64,000 nt of DNA, taken from NCBI GenBank assembly GCA_949825025.1, contig OX463785.1:4877979-4941978 (forward strand), written 5' to 3'. Origin of the DNA: Siphlonurus alternatus. Taxonomy: Eukaryota > Arthropoda > Insecta > Ephemeroptera > Siphlonuridae. The notes below the pieces were generated by a model. It did no database searches. It was given only the letters and a program-made list of their open reading frames with translations, and had not been told where the DNA came from. This document shows positions 34,315 to 45,754 of this stretch, piece by piece (within the stretch, counting starts at the first letter, position 1; each line of letters opens with the position of its first letter). A program made the position numbers and the translations under genes.

Positions 34315-37077
34315 TCAGTGCTTGTAAATTTTCTTATGAAAGTTTTGTAATCCAAGATCCTGCATCGTTTTATCGATTATCTTCGCCAGGTTCTCATTGC
34401 TGATATTGCCACTCTCGCCAGGCTCCTGGATACGAGCCAGGAAAAAAACGGAGGTCACGAATAGTTCTGTGGTAGTATTGGAGGCCTGAGGTCCTTCTAC
34501 CTCAAGCGATGGACGACACAGCGCCATCACAAGGTAGCTGGAGGGCTCTGAAGATATTACCACAAATTCCATAGCTGAAACAATATATACGAAGATTCCA
34601 GAGTTAAATTTCATCTTTCATTCGCTATTAAGCTCTTCTTTCGTCTAATTTCCTCTTATTTTGCACCATTTTAGAGGAAAACATAAAGGGAGAGACGAGA
34701 TTACGTATTTTTTCCTCTTCTTCGGCATAAAATATTAGAAATAATGTTTCCATTTCATCCGATTTAGTAGATATTCTTTCTTTTTTTAAGAAAAAAAAAA
34801 TGTAATCTATAGAATTTTCCCTTTTAATTCTGTTTTTAGTTTAAGCTCAGGTCCTAAAACATCATAATATAAGTTAAAAAATTACGTTTTCAACTCGTCT
34901 TTTATACACGTCTAAACCTAATCTTTTTACACATATATTATATCTTATTTCTTTCTCACTGAAAGTGAGGATTAAATTTAGATAATGTTTTTTAATATAT
35001 CATGCTCAGAAAGAGGACAGAAGAAGTAATCTCGTCTTTTTGCCACTTAAGAATAACACAGGGCACGGTGATTAACAAGGCTAAAAGTGGAAAATTTTCA
35101 AAAGATACGAGTGTACACAATAATTTTTCTTCACTCACCTTGTTCTTGCAAAGTATTCTGGTCTGTTTTGACGCTAAACTTTCCCTTGTTGTCTCCGATG
35201 GCCGTGAGTCTGATAATTTCCTCATTACCCCCCGGCAGAAATTTCATGATCATTCTACTGTCCGAGATCTCATACGTGGAGCAAACAAAACCGACTTCAA
35301 AACCTTCCTCATCAAGCGATGTTTGAGCCACCCAGCTGCCCTGCAACTATACAACATATTATATAAGGTGCCCGAGTTCAAATAAATTTCGATTTCATAT
35401 TTTATTCGCTATTAAGCTCTCCGCCTCGTCTATAATTTCCAATTTTTACACTATTTTAGAAGAAAAAGACGATCAAGATTACGTTTTTTTTCCTGTTATT
35501 GAACATAAAATGTTAGAAAAAAATGGGAGCGATTCACGAAGCATTTAACCAGGTTTCTAACCACGTTTAGCTTAACCACACGCGTTTATTATAGGTGGAA
35601 CATGTAAAACATGAGGTATAGTTGAACTTGGTTATTAAGCTATAAACGTGGTTATAAACCTGAGTAAATGCTCCGTGAATCACTCCCATTTTGTTCTTTT
35701 AATCCTCACTTTGAACGAGGAGGAAATAAGATGTATTTAGAGGTAAAAAGATTTGGTTTAGACGTGTAAAGGATGAGTTGAAGACGTAATTTTTCAACTC
35801 AGGGTGGGAGGTGATGGCGCATGCGCCTGACCGGGTCTTGTCAGATTAACAGTCTGCGTTCTATATTGATAGACGTTCAGATTACTGAACTACGTGTTAG
35901 CATGCATGATCATGTGCAACAATAATTTATCAGATAAAATGAGCTGCAAATGGACCACATACATGAAAAAATTTTATTGTAGAAATGAATAGAGGGTACC
36001 AAATTATGCTACTCTGAATTCTTTCAGATTTTTTTGAGACCCAGAACTATTTTTAAATAATTATTGAAAGTGCGGCCACGCCCCCTGGAGGCGTCAATAG
36101 GCGTCCAGTCTCTATCCTTTTTATTAAGGCTGCAGGGGTGCCAACTGAAATCACAGGACTTTCAATAATTATTTAAAAATAGTTCCGGGTCTCAAAAAAA
36201 TCTGAAAAAATTCAGAGTAGCATAATTTGGTACCATCTATTCATTTCTGCAATAAAATTTTTTCATGTATGGTGTCCATTGTAGGCAAAGCATAAAGATT
36301 GTAACGAAGTATCGACCTCAAACTTTTTTAGTAAAAATGGATAGAGGGTACAAAGTTATGCTACTTTGATTTTTTTTTTTTCAGATTTTTTAGAGGCCGG
36401 GAAGTATTGCTAAAAAGTTTTGCCCAGGTCGGGTTTGAACCCATGCTCTTTTTAGGTCCTATCTTTTTATTAAGAGAGGCGTCACTTTCTCTGTACTTTC
36501 AATATTTTTATTATAAATAATTCCCGAACTGAAAAAAAAATAAAAAAAAAATGAAAAAAAAAATCAGAGAAGCGTAACTCTGCACCCTCTCTATTCTCAT
36601 TGAATTAACCAAACTTATTATTCCATTCAACGAACTGTTAATATGAATACCTTTATTTTGTTACAGATTCATATTAATTCAATTTAAATATAAGTTCTTA
36701 ATTCTGTTTTTATGCTAATATTAATAGTGTACCGAGAGGACCGTATAAAATTCCTCCTATACTGTACATAGACTTTATGGGTGACGTCATAGGGGACGTT
36801 TGGTATCAAGGCATAGTGATAAAAACAGGCATATCGACTGACCCTCACTCCTCAAATTCAATACACTTCGTTGCAGATACCATGTTAACTATACGTCCCT
36901 TCGGTACACATAAACAAACTTTAAACAATTGAATTAATTACTATAACAATTAACTGCAATTACCTCAGTCAATGACACATTTTGCAAGGTCGTGATGTTG
37001 TTACAAGAAACTCCATGTTGTTCTCCGTGGACCAGCGAGGCGCCACATAGCGCCAGGACAACGTAGAGGCGCCACAT
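34315..37077 (-). CDS. Lipocalin-like secreted protein F (3 exons; C-terminal frameshift)
   Basis: Exons 36964-37077, 35139-35346 and 34315-34574 give 193 residues. Exon 1 encodes the shared signal peptide MWRLYVVLALCGASLVHG and GVSCNN (Cys25). Exon 2 starts LQGSWVAQTS, the lipocalin G-x-W region, and has CSTYEISD and IGDNKGKF; exon 3 starts with SSEPSSYLVMALC and includes FLARIQEPGESGNIS and DLGLQNFHKK, the closing helix. Paralog H ends NYNTDC; here one extra base relative to H shifts the frame so that translation stops at IYKH, losing the terminal Cys, while TDC-stop is still readable in the next frame. The protein may fold without that disulfide, or the gene may be decaying. First of three same-strand tandem genes F-G-H. 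A DR4-like site lies 153 bp upstream. Confidence 0.83.
34605..35045. repeat. Two opposed R260 copies in intron 2 of lipocalin F
   Basis: Forward part 34605-34765 and reverse part 34868-35045; the two facing copies are truncated. Confidence 0.65.
35378..35805 (+). repeat. R260 copy split by an FB-14 hairpin
   Basis: The hairpin 35524-35691 (GGGAGCGATTCACGAAGCAT ... TCCGTGAATCACTCCC) sits within the R260 copy, as at 7998-8130. Just after the repeat, GGCGCATGCGCCTGACCGGG (35817-35850) resembles the start of the 5S-derived SINE. Confidence 0.75.
35951..36279. mobile_element. FB-2 foldback MITE
   Basis: TGGACCACATACATGAAAAA to ATGTATGGTGTCCA. Confidence 0.85.
36306..36600. mobile_element. FB-3 foldback with tRNA-like segment
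   Basis: Contains GGTCGGGTTTGAACCCATGC, box B-like on the minus strand; the right arm is diverged by A-runs. Confidence 0.7.
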
Positions 37078-37229
37078 CGTTCACTGCAGTAAACACGAGT
37101 ATACGCGAGCAGTGTTGTGAACTAATCAAAATTAGAGTTAATAAGGTTGAATATTATGTATTATATAATTATTTAATAAACCTTAAAAGATATTATATAG
37201 TATTCTTATCTTGACCCACATAATGTCAA

Positions 37230-37245
37230 AGATCAGAGAAGGTCA
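37230..37245 (+). promoter_or_regulatory. DR4-like AGATCA/AGGTCA element upstream of lipocalin F
   Basis: AGATCA-GAGA-AGGTCA within ATGTCAAAGATCAGAGAAGG, almost the same as the element before lipocalin H. The DNA from here to 37780 is otherwise featureless AT-rich sequence. Confidence 0.45.
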
Positions 37246-37779
37246 ATTGATAAAATAAATTGAATAAAAAATAAATAAATAAAATTGTATATGATGTGAA
37301 AATATAGGCATCGGAGAAGAAGTAAAATTTAAAGAAAAAAATTAAATTTGTAGCAACAAAAAATACAGAAGAAAATTGATAAGAAAAAGAAAAAAAAATG
37401 ATTATTTGGTATTTAAAAATATTATTTTAATACAAAATGTGAATTACTGAGACTCAATTGTTTTACTAATTATAACTTATAATTTATTTTCTATATAAAT
37501 GTATGAAAGAGGCCCTTCCCTTGTGAATGAAATAATTAATGCAGGATTTTATTTGAATTTTTTTATTGTTTTTCTATCTTATAAAAATAGAAAGTTTAAT
37601 ATTTCTGCTAAAAGAGTGTATATTATAAATTGTTACAGGGAAGTACAATAATTGAAATATTTCTATTTACCTCAATGACTTGAAACAATTGTAATGCCAA
37701 AGACGGTACAATATTTCAAGGTTCCGAGCAAAAAAAAAAAAAAAAAAACGCTCAAGTATAAAATTATCCCTGAACCTAG

Positions 37780-38005
37780 TTTTAATAATTTTCATCTCGT
37801 CGTCTAATTTCCTTCCATTTGGCACCATTTTAGAGGGAAAAATATAATATTACGTCTTCTTTCCTCTTCTTGAGCACGAAAAGTTAAAAACATTTACTCC
37901 ATTTCATCCTCATTTTGAGCGATGTATTTTAAAGGTCTGGTAAAAAGATTAGGTTTAGATGTGTAAAAGAATGAGTTGAAAACGTAACTATTTAACTATT
38001 AGGGT
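37780..38005 (+). repeat. R260 copy
   Basis: Forward copy between lipocalins F and G. Confidence 0.7.
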
Positions 38006-38087
38006 GTGAAAATCGTCTCTTTTATTTTATAGTGATAATGTCTATGGAGCAAAAGTTTAATCACAAAGAAGTACACCATATTATAGT

Positions 38088-38365
38088 TGCATGAAAAATT
38101 ACATCTTGAACTCATCCTTTACACATCTAAACCTAATATTATTACGTCTTTTTACCTCAAAAACATATCTTATTTCTTCTTCACTCAAAACAAGGATGAA
38201 ATGGAGACAACTTTTCAAACATTTCATGCTCAATAAGAGGAAAGAAGACGTGATCTTGCCTTTTTCCTTTCCATTTTCTTCTCAAATGGAGCAAAATATG
38301 AGGAAATTAGAAGAGCAGAGACGTCGTTAAAAGTGTGAATAAAAGATTATACTTATTTCAATTCG
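38088..38365 (-). repeat. R260 copy
   Basis: Reverse copy lying about 40 bp beyond the stop codon of lipocalin G, probably in or near its 3' UTR. Confidence 0.7.
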
Positions 38366-38404
38366 GATATCTTGATTGGTATTTAGCATTATTATCATTA
38401 CGTG

Positions 38405-41306
38405 TTAGCAGTCAGTGTGGAAAATTAAATCTTTTTGGTAGTTTTGTAATCCAAGGGTCTCGCTCGTCTCGTTAAAAATCTTGGTCAGGTTTTCCTCGCT
38501 GAGATTGCCGCGATCACCACGCCCCTGGCGGCGAGCGAGGAAATGAACGGTTAACACGGAGAGTTCATCATTTGTGTCCTCGTGGTTGTTAGGGTTCTTG
38601 TGACATATCACCGACACGAGGTAGCTAGACGTGTCGGTTGATACTAGCAGTATCTCAATCTCTGAAAATAAACAGAAAATAATGTTTATTGACTGTCTAT
38701 AAAAAATTTATATATGAAATAAAATAGAGCAGTTATATCAAATTCAAAATTTTTATTATGTACAAAAATGGATAGAGAGGAGCAAAGTTTTACGCTACTC
38801 TGATGTTTTTTTTAGATTTTTTATAGCCCGAAAAGTAATGCTAATTTTTTTACTGAGGTCGGTTTTGAACCCATGCCCCTTAAAGGTCCTATCTTTTTAT
38901 TAAGAGAGGCATTAAGAGGAGTCACTCTGCACTTTCAATATTTTTTTTAAAAAAAGTTAACGGACTAGATAAAAAAATCTGAACAAAAAATCAGAGCAGT
39001 GGCATAACTTTGCACCCTCTATCTACTTGTACATACAGTAAAGGATGTTGAGGTTGATACTTGATACTCCATTGCATTAAAAAATTAAATAACATCAAAA
39101 CGTATTTACAAACTATCAGAAATATTCGTGTTTTACGTCCAAAAAATGTACTAATATTGCTTGCATGATTTTTTTTATATATATATATTTTAAAAACAAA
39201 CTTCGTATTTGGTATTGTAATTCTTTTCAGATTTGTTGATCTCGAATTTCTAGTATAATAAAAAGTATAATAACCTTTAAATCGCAAGAATAACACTCTG
39301 ACGTCAAAGTCATGCAAATAATACATACGCAAGCATGACAGCGATAGTTGTCGTTTGACTGTGATGTCACAATGTCACAATATCTTTCTCACTAATATTG
39401 AGTGTTTTGAGGAAGTTCAAAATATTGAAAAAAAAAAAAAAAATCCAATATAAATCGAGGTCTTATGTCTTACAATGGAGTATCGACTTCAAATTTTTTT
39501 ATTGCAGAAATGAGGGTGCAAAGTTATGCAACCCTGATTTTTTCAGATTTTTTTGAGACCGGGAACTATATTTAAAAAAATATTGAAAATTCTTTTTGTG
39601 ACGTCACGAGACGCCGCTCCTTAAGAAAAAGATAGGACTTGCCACCACGTGACGTCACAATAAGAACTTTCAATAATTTTTTAAAATTAGTTCCCGGGCT
39701 CTAAAAAATCTGAAAAAAATCAGAGTACCATATTGCACCCTCTATCCATTTCTGCAATAAAAAATGGAGGTTGATAATCCATTTTTAATATAAAATAATG
39801 TACAGGTTTTAAAGTTAAATTTGTGAATTTAAAAAGGGTTTCTGTACAATCGTCACCTTGGAAATTTTTTCACTTGCAGACATGTTTTAACAAGGCTGCA
39901 AAGGGTAATTTTTCGAGGCGACGAGTGTACGTCATCTCATAGCACAGTCATTACATATTTTATTATTTTTCACTTACCTTCATCACCGATTTCACTCTTG
40001 TTTGATTTGTTGCTCAACCTTCCCTTGTTGTCTCCAACAACCCTCAACTCCAAATGTACTTTGTCCTCCACATGCCATGAAGGTGAGTTCATTTCAACCG
40101 TCATTCCACTCTCAGAGGTGTCTGATATCTCGTACGTTAAACAACTTGTCTTCACAGCCACAGTTCTCTCGCTGAGTGACTTGCGAACCACCCAACTGCC
40201 TTTCAACTGTGGACATAATTAATTAATGGGGTATTGTCCTCAATTTTTTTTATTGCCGAAATGGATAGAGCGTGCAAAGTTATGCTACCCTGATTTTTTT
40301 CAGATTTTTTGGAGCCCGGGAAGTATTTTTAAAAAATTATTGAAAGTCCTTTTTGTGACGTCACGCGGTGGCAAGTCCTATCTTTTTCTTAAGGAGCGGC
40401 GTCTCGTGACGTCACAAAAATAACTTTCAATAATTTTTTAAAAATACTTCCCGGGCTCTAAAAAATTTGAAAAAAATCAGGGTAGCATAACTTTGCACCC
40501 TCTATCCATTTCTGCAATAAAAAAATTTGAGGTCAATACTCCATTAATTAACCATAAAATAAAACCATACATAAGTTATTAATGGCATTTTTATGATAAT
40601 ATAATTAATTTTAAACCTAGGAAATACTCTAGAGACCGAGATGTGGTTCTAGAGATTCGGGTTTACATAAAGAGTATTGACCTCAGAATATTTTTAATGA
40701 AGAAATGGATACAGGGTGAAAAGTTATGCTACCTTGATTTTTTTCAGATTTTTTTAAAGCCCGAGAACTATTTTTTTTTTAAATTATTGAATGTCTTTTT
40801 TTTTTATGTCACGAGGCGGCAACTCATATCTTTTTCTTAATGTGTGCCACCTCGTGACGTCACAAAAAATACTTTTAATATTTATTTAAAAAATAGTTCC
40901 CGGGCTTTGAAAAATCTAAAATATCTAAAAATAACCAGAGTAGCATTACTCTATTTTTGCAAAAAAAAAAAAAAAAAAAAAAAACAAGGTCGATATAAAT
41001 TAAATTACATGGTAAGTACATTGCAGAAATAGATCCAAAATGTGCCACTAGATCTGAATCTATCCCGTTTTTGGGCCAAGGAATATACCTAATACATTAT
41101 TTTGTACCTATAATATATAGCGAATGGTACTATTCATATTATTATTTAACAGTTCTCACAGCTGTCTATATAATTATTTATATAGTAATTACCTCAGTCA
41201 GTGGTACATTTTGCAAGGTCGGGATATTGTTACAAGAAACTCCATGTTCTTCTCCCTGGACCAGCGAGGCGCCACATAGCGCCAGGACAACGAGGAGGCG
41301 CCACAT
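38405..41306 (-). CDS. Lipocalin-like secreted protein G (3 exons)
   Basis: Exons 41193-41306, 39978-40206 and 38405-38661 give 199 residues with phase 0/1 introns. The shared signal peptide MWRLLVVLALCGASLVQG precedes EEHGVSCNN (Cys25). Exon 2 begins LKGSWVVRKS with SCLTYEISD and VVGDNKGRLSNK; exon 3 has LVSTDTSSYLVSVICHK, HFLARRQGRGDRGNLS, TLGLQNYQKD and ends FHTDC, the conserved terminal Cys. Lipocalins carry small hydrophobic ligands in a beta-barrel; the ligand here is unknown. Exon 1 is nearly identical to that of F, H and I whereas exons 2 and 3 differ widely. Intron 1 holds two FB-1 copies in tandem, intron 2 an FB-3 and an FB-1 copy. Full-length with no break, so probably functional. 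Confidence 0.85.
38740..39072. mobile_element. FB-3 foldback with tRNA-like segment
   Basis: Contains GAGGTCGGTTTTGAACCCAT; located in intron 2 of lipocalin G. Confidence 0.65.
39475..39782. mobile_element. FB-1 foldback MITE
   Basis: Copy in intron 2 of lipocalin G with both GTGACGTCAC arm motifs intact. Confidence 0.85.
40226..40996. mobile_element. Two FB-1 foldbacks in a row
   Basis: A well-kept copy (40226-40544) flanked by AATTA/TAATT, and a diverged one (about 40673-40996) ending in an A-run; both in intron 1 of lipocalin G, the first 20 bp from exon 2. Confidence 0.8.
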
Positions 41307-41413
41307 CGTTCTATGCAATAAACTCGAGTAATTGTGCAGTACTCTATGTTGCTAGATGATTATTTATGTACTTTCTAAGAACACTGAGTTCAAAGTTATG
41401 CTGTTAGAGATAA

Positions 41414-41630
41414 TACAGTGAAATTAATTTGATATTCCTTCCGGAAGTAACCGGAAGTGTGAAGTTTGCAGCTCTTCTGTTTGTAATTCAGTTTTGAGAC
41501 TTTACATGTTGCTTTGACGTAGAAGCACTGACCTATGTGTGAAATTGTAACGCTGAAATATAATTAGGAAGACCAGAAATCTTTCATTTTCGGCTACTTC
41601 CGGAGGGAATGTCATGTAAATTAGACTGTA
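41414..41630. mobile_element. Tc1/mariner-like MITE (FB-5)
   Basis: TACAGTGAAATTAATTTG to TAAATTAGACTGTA with CCGGAAGTAACCGGAAGTG; just upstream of lipocalin G. The stretch 41640-42540 is AT-rich and holds only an FB-7 fragment at 41755-41835. Confidence 0.8.
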
Positions 41631-42546
41631 GTGAACTGCAGACTTTGCTACATTGCGTACATTTTGCAAAGATTATTTTCTTCAGTAACGTCATGTGATA
41701 GGACATTGAGGTCACGATTGTGAAATTCAAAGTTAAAGTAGATGGAAACCGGGGAGAAAAACAGAGTTAGCATTTTCTGTAAAATTTAGTTCAAGTGGTA
41801 CTCCATATCAAACCGAAACCAAAATCATGATAATTAAAATGAATGCATAAAAAAATTATCCTAAGATGTATTGGGACATTTTTATTAAAATACAATTATT
41901 TTTATTTAATATAAAGAAAAGAAAATAAGTATCAAGCTTCAATATATAATCAAGAGAAATTTTAAAAAATGTTTATTAAATATTTAAATTATGTAATAAA
42001 CTGAATTATTTCACTACTATTTCAAAGAATGTATAAGGAGTTTTGCTACTGTTAGTTCTTAGTTATATTAGGTAAGAGAAATTAAGTAATAATTTCATTA
42101 TGATCAAGTCTGTCAATGCCATTTCACTTTTCAAGATAAATTATATATTAATGTACTTAAATGTTTGACCAGAAATTCAACTTTTATTTTTTGTTTAAAT
42201 AACGCTTTTTATGAAATAAAAATATTATATTATCTTCGATATTTACAAGGTTTGTTTCCATTAAATTCGTCAGTAAATACTGTAGTCCATGCAGTATAAA
42301 TATCTTGTAACACATGCAAGTAACCACATTTTTTTTATAATTATTTATATAACATTAAAAATAACCTAAATGAAAATTTAGATTTTTTTTTAAATCATCG
42401 ACCTATTTTAGTGTTATTAATAAAAATTTAAATAAAAAAAAATCTTCATTGCATGTGTTTTCATTGGGTGGGTGGGTGGGTTGGTTGGTAGAGTGCGCCT
42501 AAATTGTCACCTCTCAATAAAGACGATCTAATTTATAATTAATTAA

Positions 42547-42552
42547 TTTATT
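42547..42552 (-). terminator. Candidate polyadenylation signal of lipocalin H
   Basis: AATAAA on the minus strand about 47 bp past the stop codon. Confidence 0.45.
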
Positions 42553-42598
42553 TCGTGCTTGAAATTTACCGACATTATTTAATCTTCATGTATTATAA

Positions 42599-44981
42599 TT
42601 AACAGTCAGTGTTGTAATTTTTCTTATGATAGTTTTGTAATCCAAGATCCTCCTTCGTTTGATCGATTATCTTCGCCAGGTCCTCATCGCTGATATTGCC
42701 ACTCTCGCCAGGCTCCTGGATGCGAGCCAGGAAGAACACGGTGGTCACGAAGCGCTCGGAGGTATTGTTAACGTTCTGTGGACCTGATGGGTGACAAACT
42801 GGCATTACAAGGTAGCGGGAGAGGTCTGAAGATGTCAGCAGAACCTCCGCAACTGAAAAAAAATACCTGGAGGTCAGTTGTCAATAAAATATTCAGTATG
42901 AAAAAAACATGACCCATTTTTTTTTTCTTACAAGAATACTCCCTTATGAGCTTGGAAGCTCGAGATGAGGCAATGGGTAGGGATAAGGTATAGGGAAAGG
43001 ATGGTGGTCACGGCCTGTTACACGCGTCAGTATTTGCTGAGGTGAGACTGAGGGAACCGTGGAAAACCTAAGTCAGGACGGACACCTCTACTTTTTATTA
43101 ATGGACCAAAGTGATATCCAAAGCCTGGGGAACTACTCACAAGTGTATTACTGCACTGGGTGGAAAGAGAGATCCCAGGGAGGGAGCAGATAGGTTTTTA
43201 CTTGGAAAGGTCACTCATCCAAACACGTTCGATATAGCTTGACTTCAGTGATCTAACGAGAACCGATCAATGCACTGCATCACGCCCAAACTATATCTTA
43301 TAGGACCCGCACATACGTGTGGTGCAATGCGTTTGACTGAATCTCGTCAGATCACCGAAGTCAAGCCACGCCGAGCGTGAATAGTAGTTGCATGGGTGAC
43401 CATTTTTGACAGAAATCACATATTCCACCCAGAATTTAATCATCGCGTTTCTTCACGATGTGACTTTCCTAGCTTCAGTTCATTGACAAAACCTGTAGTG
43501 TCCATAATGGCTGAGGTTTCCACGTTTCCCTCAGTCACAGGCAAATTTCGCAATAAAAATTCACTTGGGTTGTACATGATGGCAACCCGAGTTGAAATAA
43601 ATTTCATCTTTTCTTCTCTATTATACTCTCCTCTCGTCTTTTCTCCTCTTATTTTGCACCATTTTAGGAAAAAAGACGAGATTACGTCTTTTTTCCTCTT
43701 CTTAAACATAAGATGTTGGAAATATTGTCTTCATTTCATCCTCACTTTGAGCGAAGAGGAATTAATTAAGATGTGTTTTAGAGGTAAAAAGATTAGGTTA
43801 AGACGTGTAAAGGACGAGTTGAAAACGTAATTTTTCAACTATAGGGAACGTCCAGGAAGAAATAAATATGAAAGTTCTACACAAACCTTGTTCTTGCACG
43901 CTAAATCTTGCCGTGTGGTCTCCGATTTCTTTAAGATTCATAACAAATCCGTCCTTTTCCTCTCGGGTTCTTTGAATTATCCTCAGTCCAGTATCCGAGT
44001 TGTATGAGATTTCAGACGTGAGGCATGACTCAGTAGGGCTAATTTCAAAGTCGTCTTTGTTGAGAATTTGTCGTACCACCCATCTGCCCTGTAACTGAAC
44101 ATAAGCAGAGTTGAAAAATTACGTCTTTAACTCATGCATCCTTTAAAAATGTCTAAACCTAAGAAATAGATAATTTTCATCATGATAATCATAAATAATT
44201 ATTTTATTTCAGAAATAAATCTTTGCAACATCAAAATTTGATGAAATAAATAATTGATACTTCGATAATTAACTGGATTTCAAGTAATAATTATAATTTA
44301 ATTTATTATATAGTACTTTTTAATTATTTTTTTATTCGTATGCAAATATTGATAAAGAATGTACAGTCGACACCTAGGAAAATTTCTCTTTGCGGCCTTT
44401 TTAAATCACCATGACCCGTATAAATAGCACAGGCCATGATGATGATTAACAAGGATGCAGATAGAAAATTTTCAAAGGCGACGAGTGTACATGGAACAAA
44501 AAACACAAAACAATGAGATATTAGAATGTGAAAATTTTAGTGGCTTAATCGAAAGAAGGGGTAAAAATATGGTACTGTGAATTTTTTCATAACAATTTTT
44601 ATGACCGGTAACAATTTTTAAAAAATGATTGAAAGTCTATTTCAATACGTCACGAGCGGCACTGCCCTATCCTTTTTCAAGGAAGGCCACCCTTGACGTC
44701 ATCAAAATAGACTTTCAATAATTTTTTAAAAATGGTTCCCGGTCTCAGAAAAATCTGTAAAAAATTACAGTACCATTCTTTCTAGATTAAGCCACTAAAA
44801 TTTTCACATTCTAATATCTCATTGTATTAATTAATATGTAACAATAAGGTCCTTAATAAGGTATAATTACCTCATTCAGTGGGATATTTTGCGGAATCGT
44901 AATGTTTTTGCAGGATACTCCTTGACCTGCCTGGACCAGCGAGGCGCCACATAGCGCCAGGACAACGAAGAGGCGCCACAT
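42599..44981 (-). CDS. Lipocalin-like secreted protein H (3 exons)
   Basis: Exons 44871-44981, 43887-44094 and 42599-42852 give 190 residues. Exon 1: MWRLFVVLALCGASLVQA then GVSCKN. Exon 2 begins LQGRWVVRQI and has SCLTSEISYNSD and EIGDHTARFSVQEQ; exon 3 has LLTSSDLSRYLVMPVCH, FFLARIQEPGESGNIS (shared with F) and ends NYNTDC. Exon 3 is very close to that of F, so F and H are the closest pair or have exchanged exon 3 by conversion. The exon 2 donor is GTTTGT, weaker than the usual GTAAGT. Two 5S-derived SINEs meet head to head in intron 2. The start faces that of gene I across a 2.3-kb divergent intergenic region with two DR4-type elements on the H side. Confidence 0.85.
43036..43300 (-). mobile_element. 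5S-rRNA-derived SINE
   Basis: Minus-strand copy: head at 43230-43290 (AGATCACTGAAGTCAAGC on the minus strand), tail ending at GACTGAGGGAACCGTGG. Its head faces that of the next copy. Confidence 0.75.
43312..43546 (+). mobile_element. 5S-rRNA-derived SINE
   Basis: The clearest 5S-like middle part: CGTCAGATCACCGAAGTCAAG, CATGGGTGACC. The body is shorter than in 6042-6300, with an internal deletion after TTCCACCCAG. Confidence 0.8.
43588..43842 (+). repeat. R260 copy
   Basis: Well-kept forward copy, CCCGAGTTGAAATAAATTTC to TTTTTCAACTATAGGG; a further reverse fragment lies at 44107-44160. Confidence 0.8.
44364..44493. repeat. Hairpin element
   Basis: TTGTTAATCACCATG-family copy in intron 1 of lipocalin H. 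Confidence 0.7.
44510..44826. mobile_element. FB-1-related foldback with distinct ends
   Basis: Ends ACAATGAGATATTAGAATGT / complement instead of the usual FB-1 ends, but the arms keep GATTGAAAGTCTATTT and the same CCGGT-type core, so it is a sub-family. Confidence 0.75.
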
Positions 44982-45145
44982 CGTTCTCTCTCATTAAATG
45001 AAACGCGAGTGAGCAGTACGATAAATTTCATGATATTTTTAAGTAAGCGTAATTAATGTTAATATTTTTTTTTTCATATATATTTATAGTAAACTCTAAA
45101 ATGTATTGGTATACATGCTTTTTATCTTCACTAATATTATGTCAA

Positions 45146-45161
45146 AGGTCAGAGAAGGTCA
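45146..45161 (+). promoter_or_regulatory. Perfect DR4 element upstream of lipocalin H
   Basis: AGGTCA-GAGA-AGGTCA, 165 bp before the start codon, on the strand opposite to the gene as in F and C. Confidence 0.5.
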
Positions 45162-45330
45162 CTTGATAACACGAATTGATAAAAAAATATATATATTATG
45201 CAGTCAACGATATTTTTAAGTGAGAAAAAATAATGTTAATAAGGTCGTATGTTAATTATTTTAAAAATATTTAATAAACTTTAAAATTTATTCGAATACA
45301 TGATTTTCATCTCGACCAATATGAAGTCAA

Positions 45331-45356
45331 AGGTCAAAAAAGGTCAGAAAAGGTCA
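45331..45356 (+). promoter_or_regulatory. Triple AGGTCA array with 4-bp spacers
   Basis: AGGTCA-AAAA-AGGTCA-GAAA-AGGTCA followed by CTTGATAA, the same context as the 45146 element; the two blocks are probably a local duplication in the divergent H/I intergenic region. Confidence 0.5.
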
Positions 45357-45609
45357 CTTGATAAGACGAACCAATTAAAAAATAAATTATATAAATTTAA
45401 ATTGTATGTGGTGTAAATGTATAGGCATCGATGAAAGTAAAAGTGTAAAAATTAACTTGCAGCAACAAACCCTGTCACTTAAATTAATTTTTAAAAAATG
45501 AAATGATTTATAGAAGCTTTAAAAACTCCTTAATGGCTTTAATATTAGAGATGTGTAAACAAAAAAAAAATATTATAATTTATAATAAAAAATTCTGAAT
45601 GATCGCCCA

Positions 45610-45750
45610 GAGTTGAAATAAATTTCATCTTTTATTCGCTATTAAGCTCTCTCCTCGTCTAACTTCCTCTTATTTCACACCATTTTATAGAGGAGAAAAG
45701 ACAAGATTTATGCGTGTTTTTTTCTCTTGTTGATCATAAAATATTATTAT
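45610..45750 (+). repeat. R260 fragment
   Basis: Left half of R260, ending at CATAAAATATTA where an FB-6 fragment begins. Confidence 0.65.
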
Positions 45751-45754
45751 TTAT

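Noticed and set aside
42460..42500. GGGT repeats as telomere-like or quadruplex sequence
   Set aside because: Only a short GGGTGGGTGGGTGGG run; too short and isolated to support a function.
43396..43830. 144-codon frame in intron 2 of lipocalin H
   Set aside because: It crosses a 5S SINE and an R260 copy.
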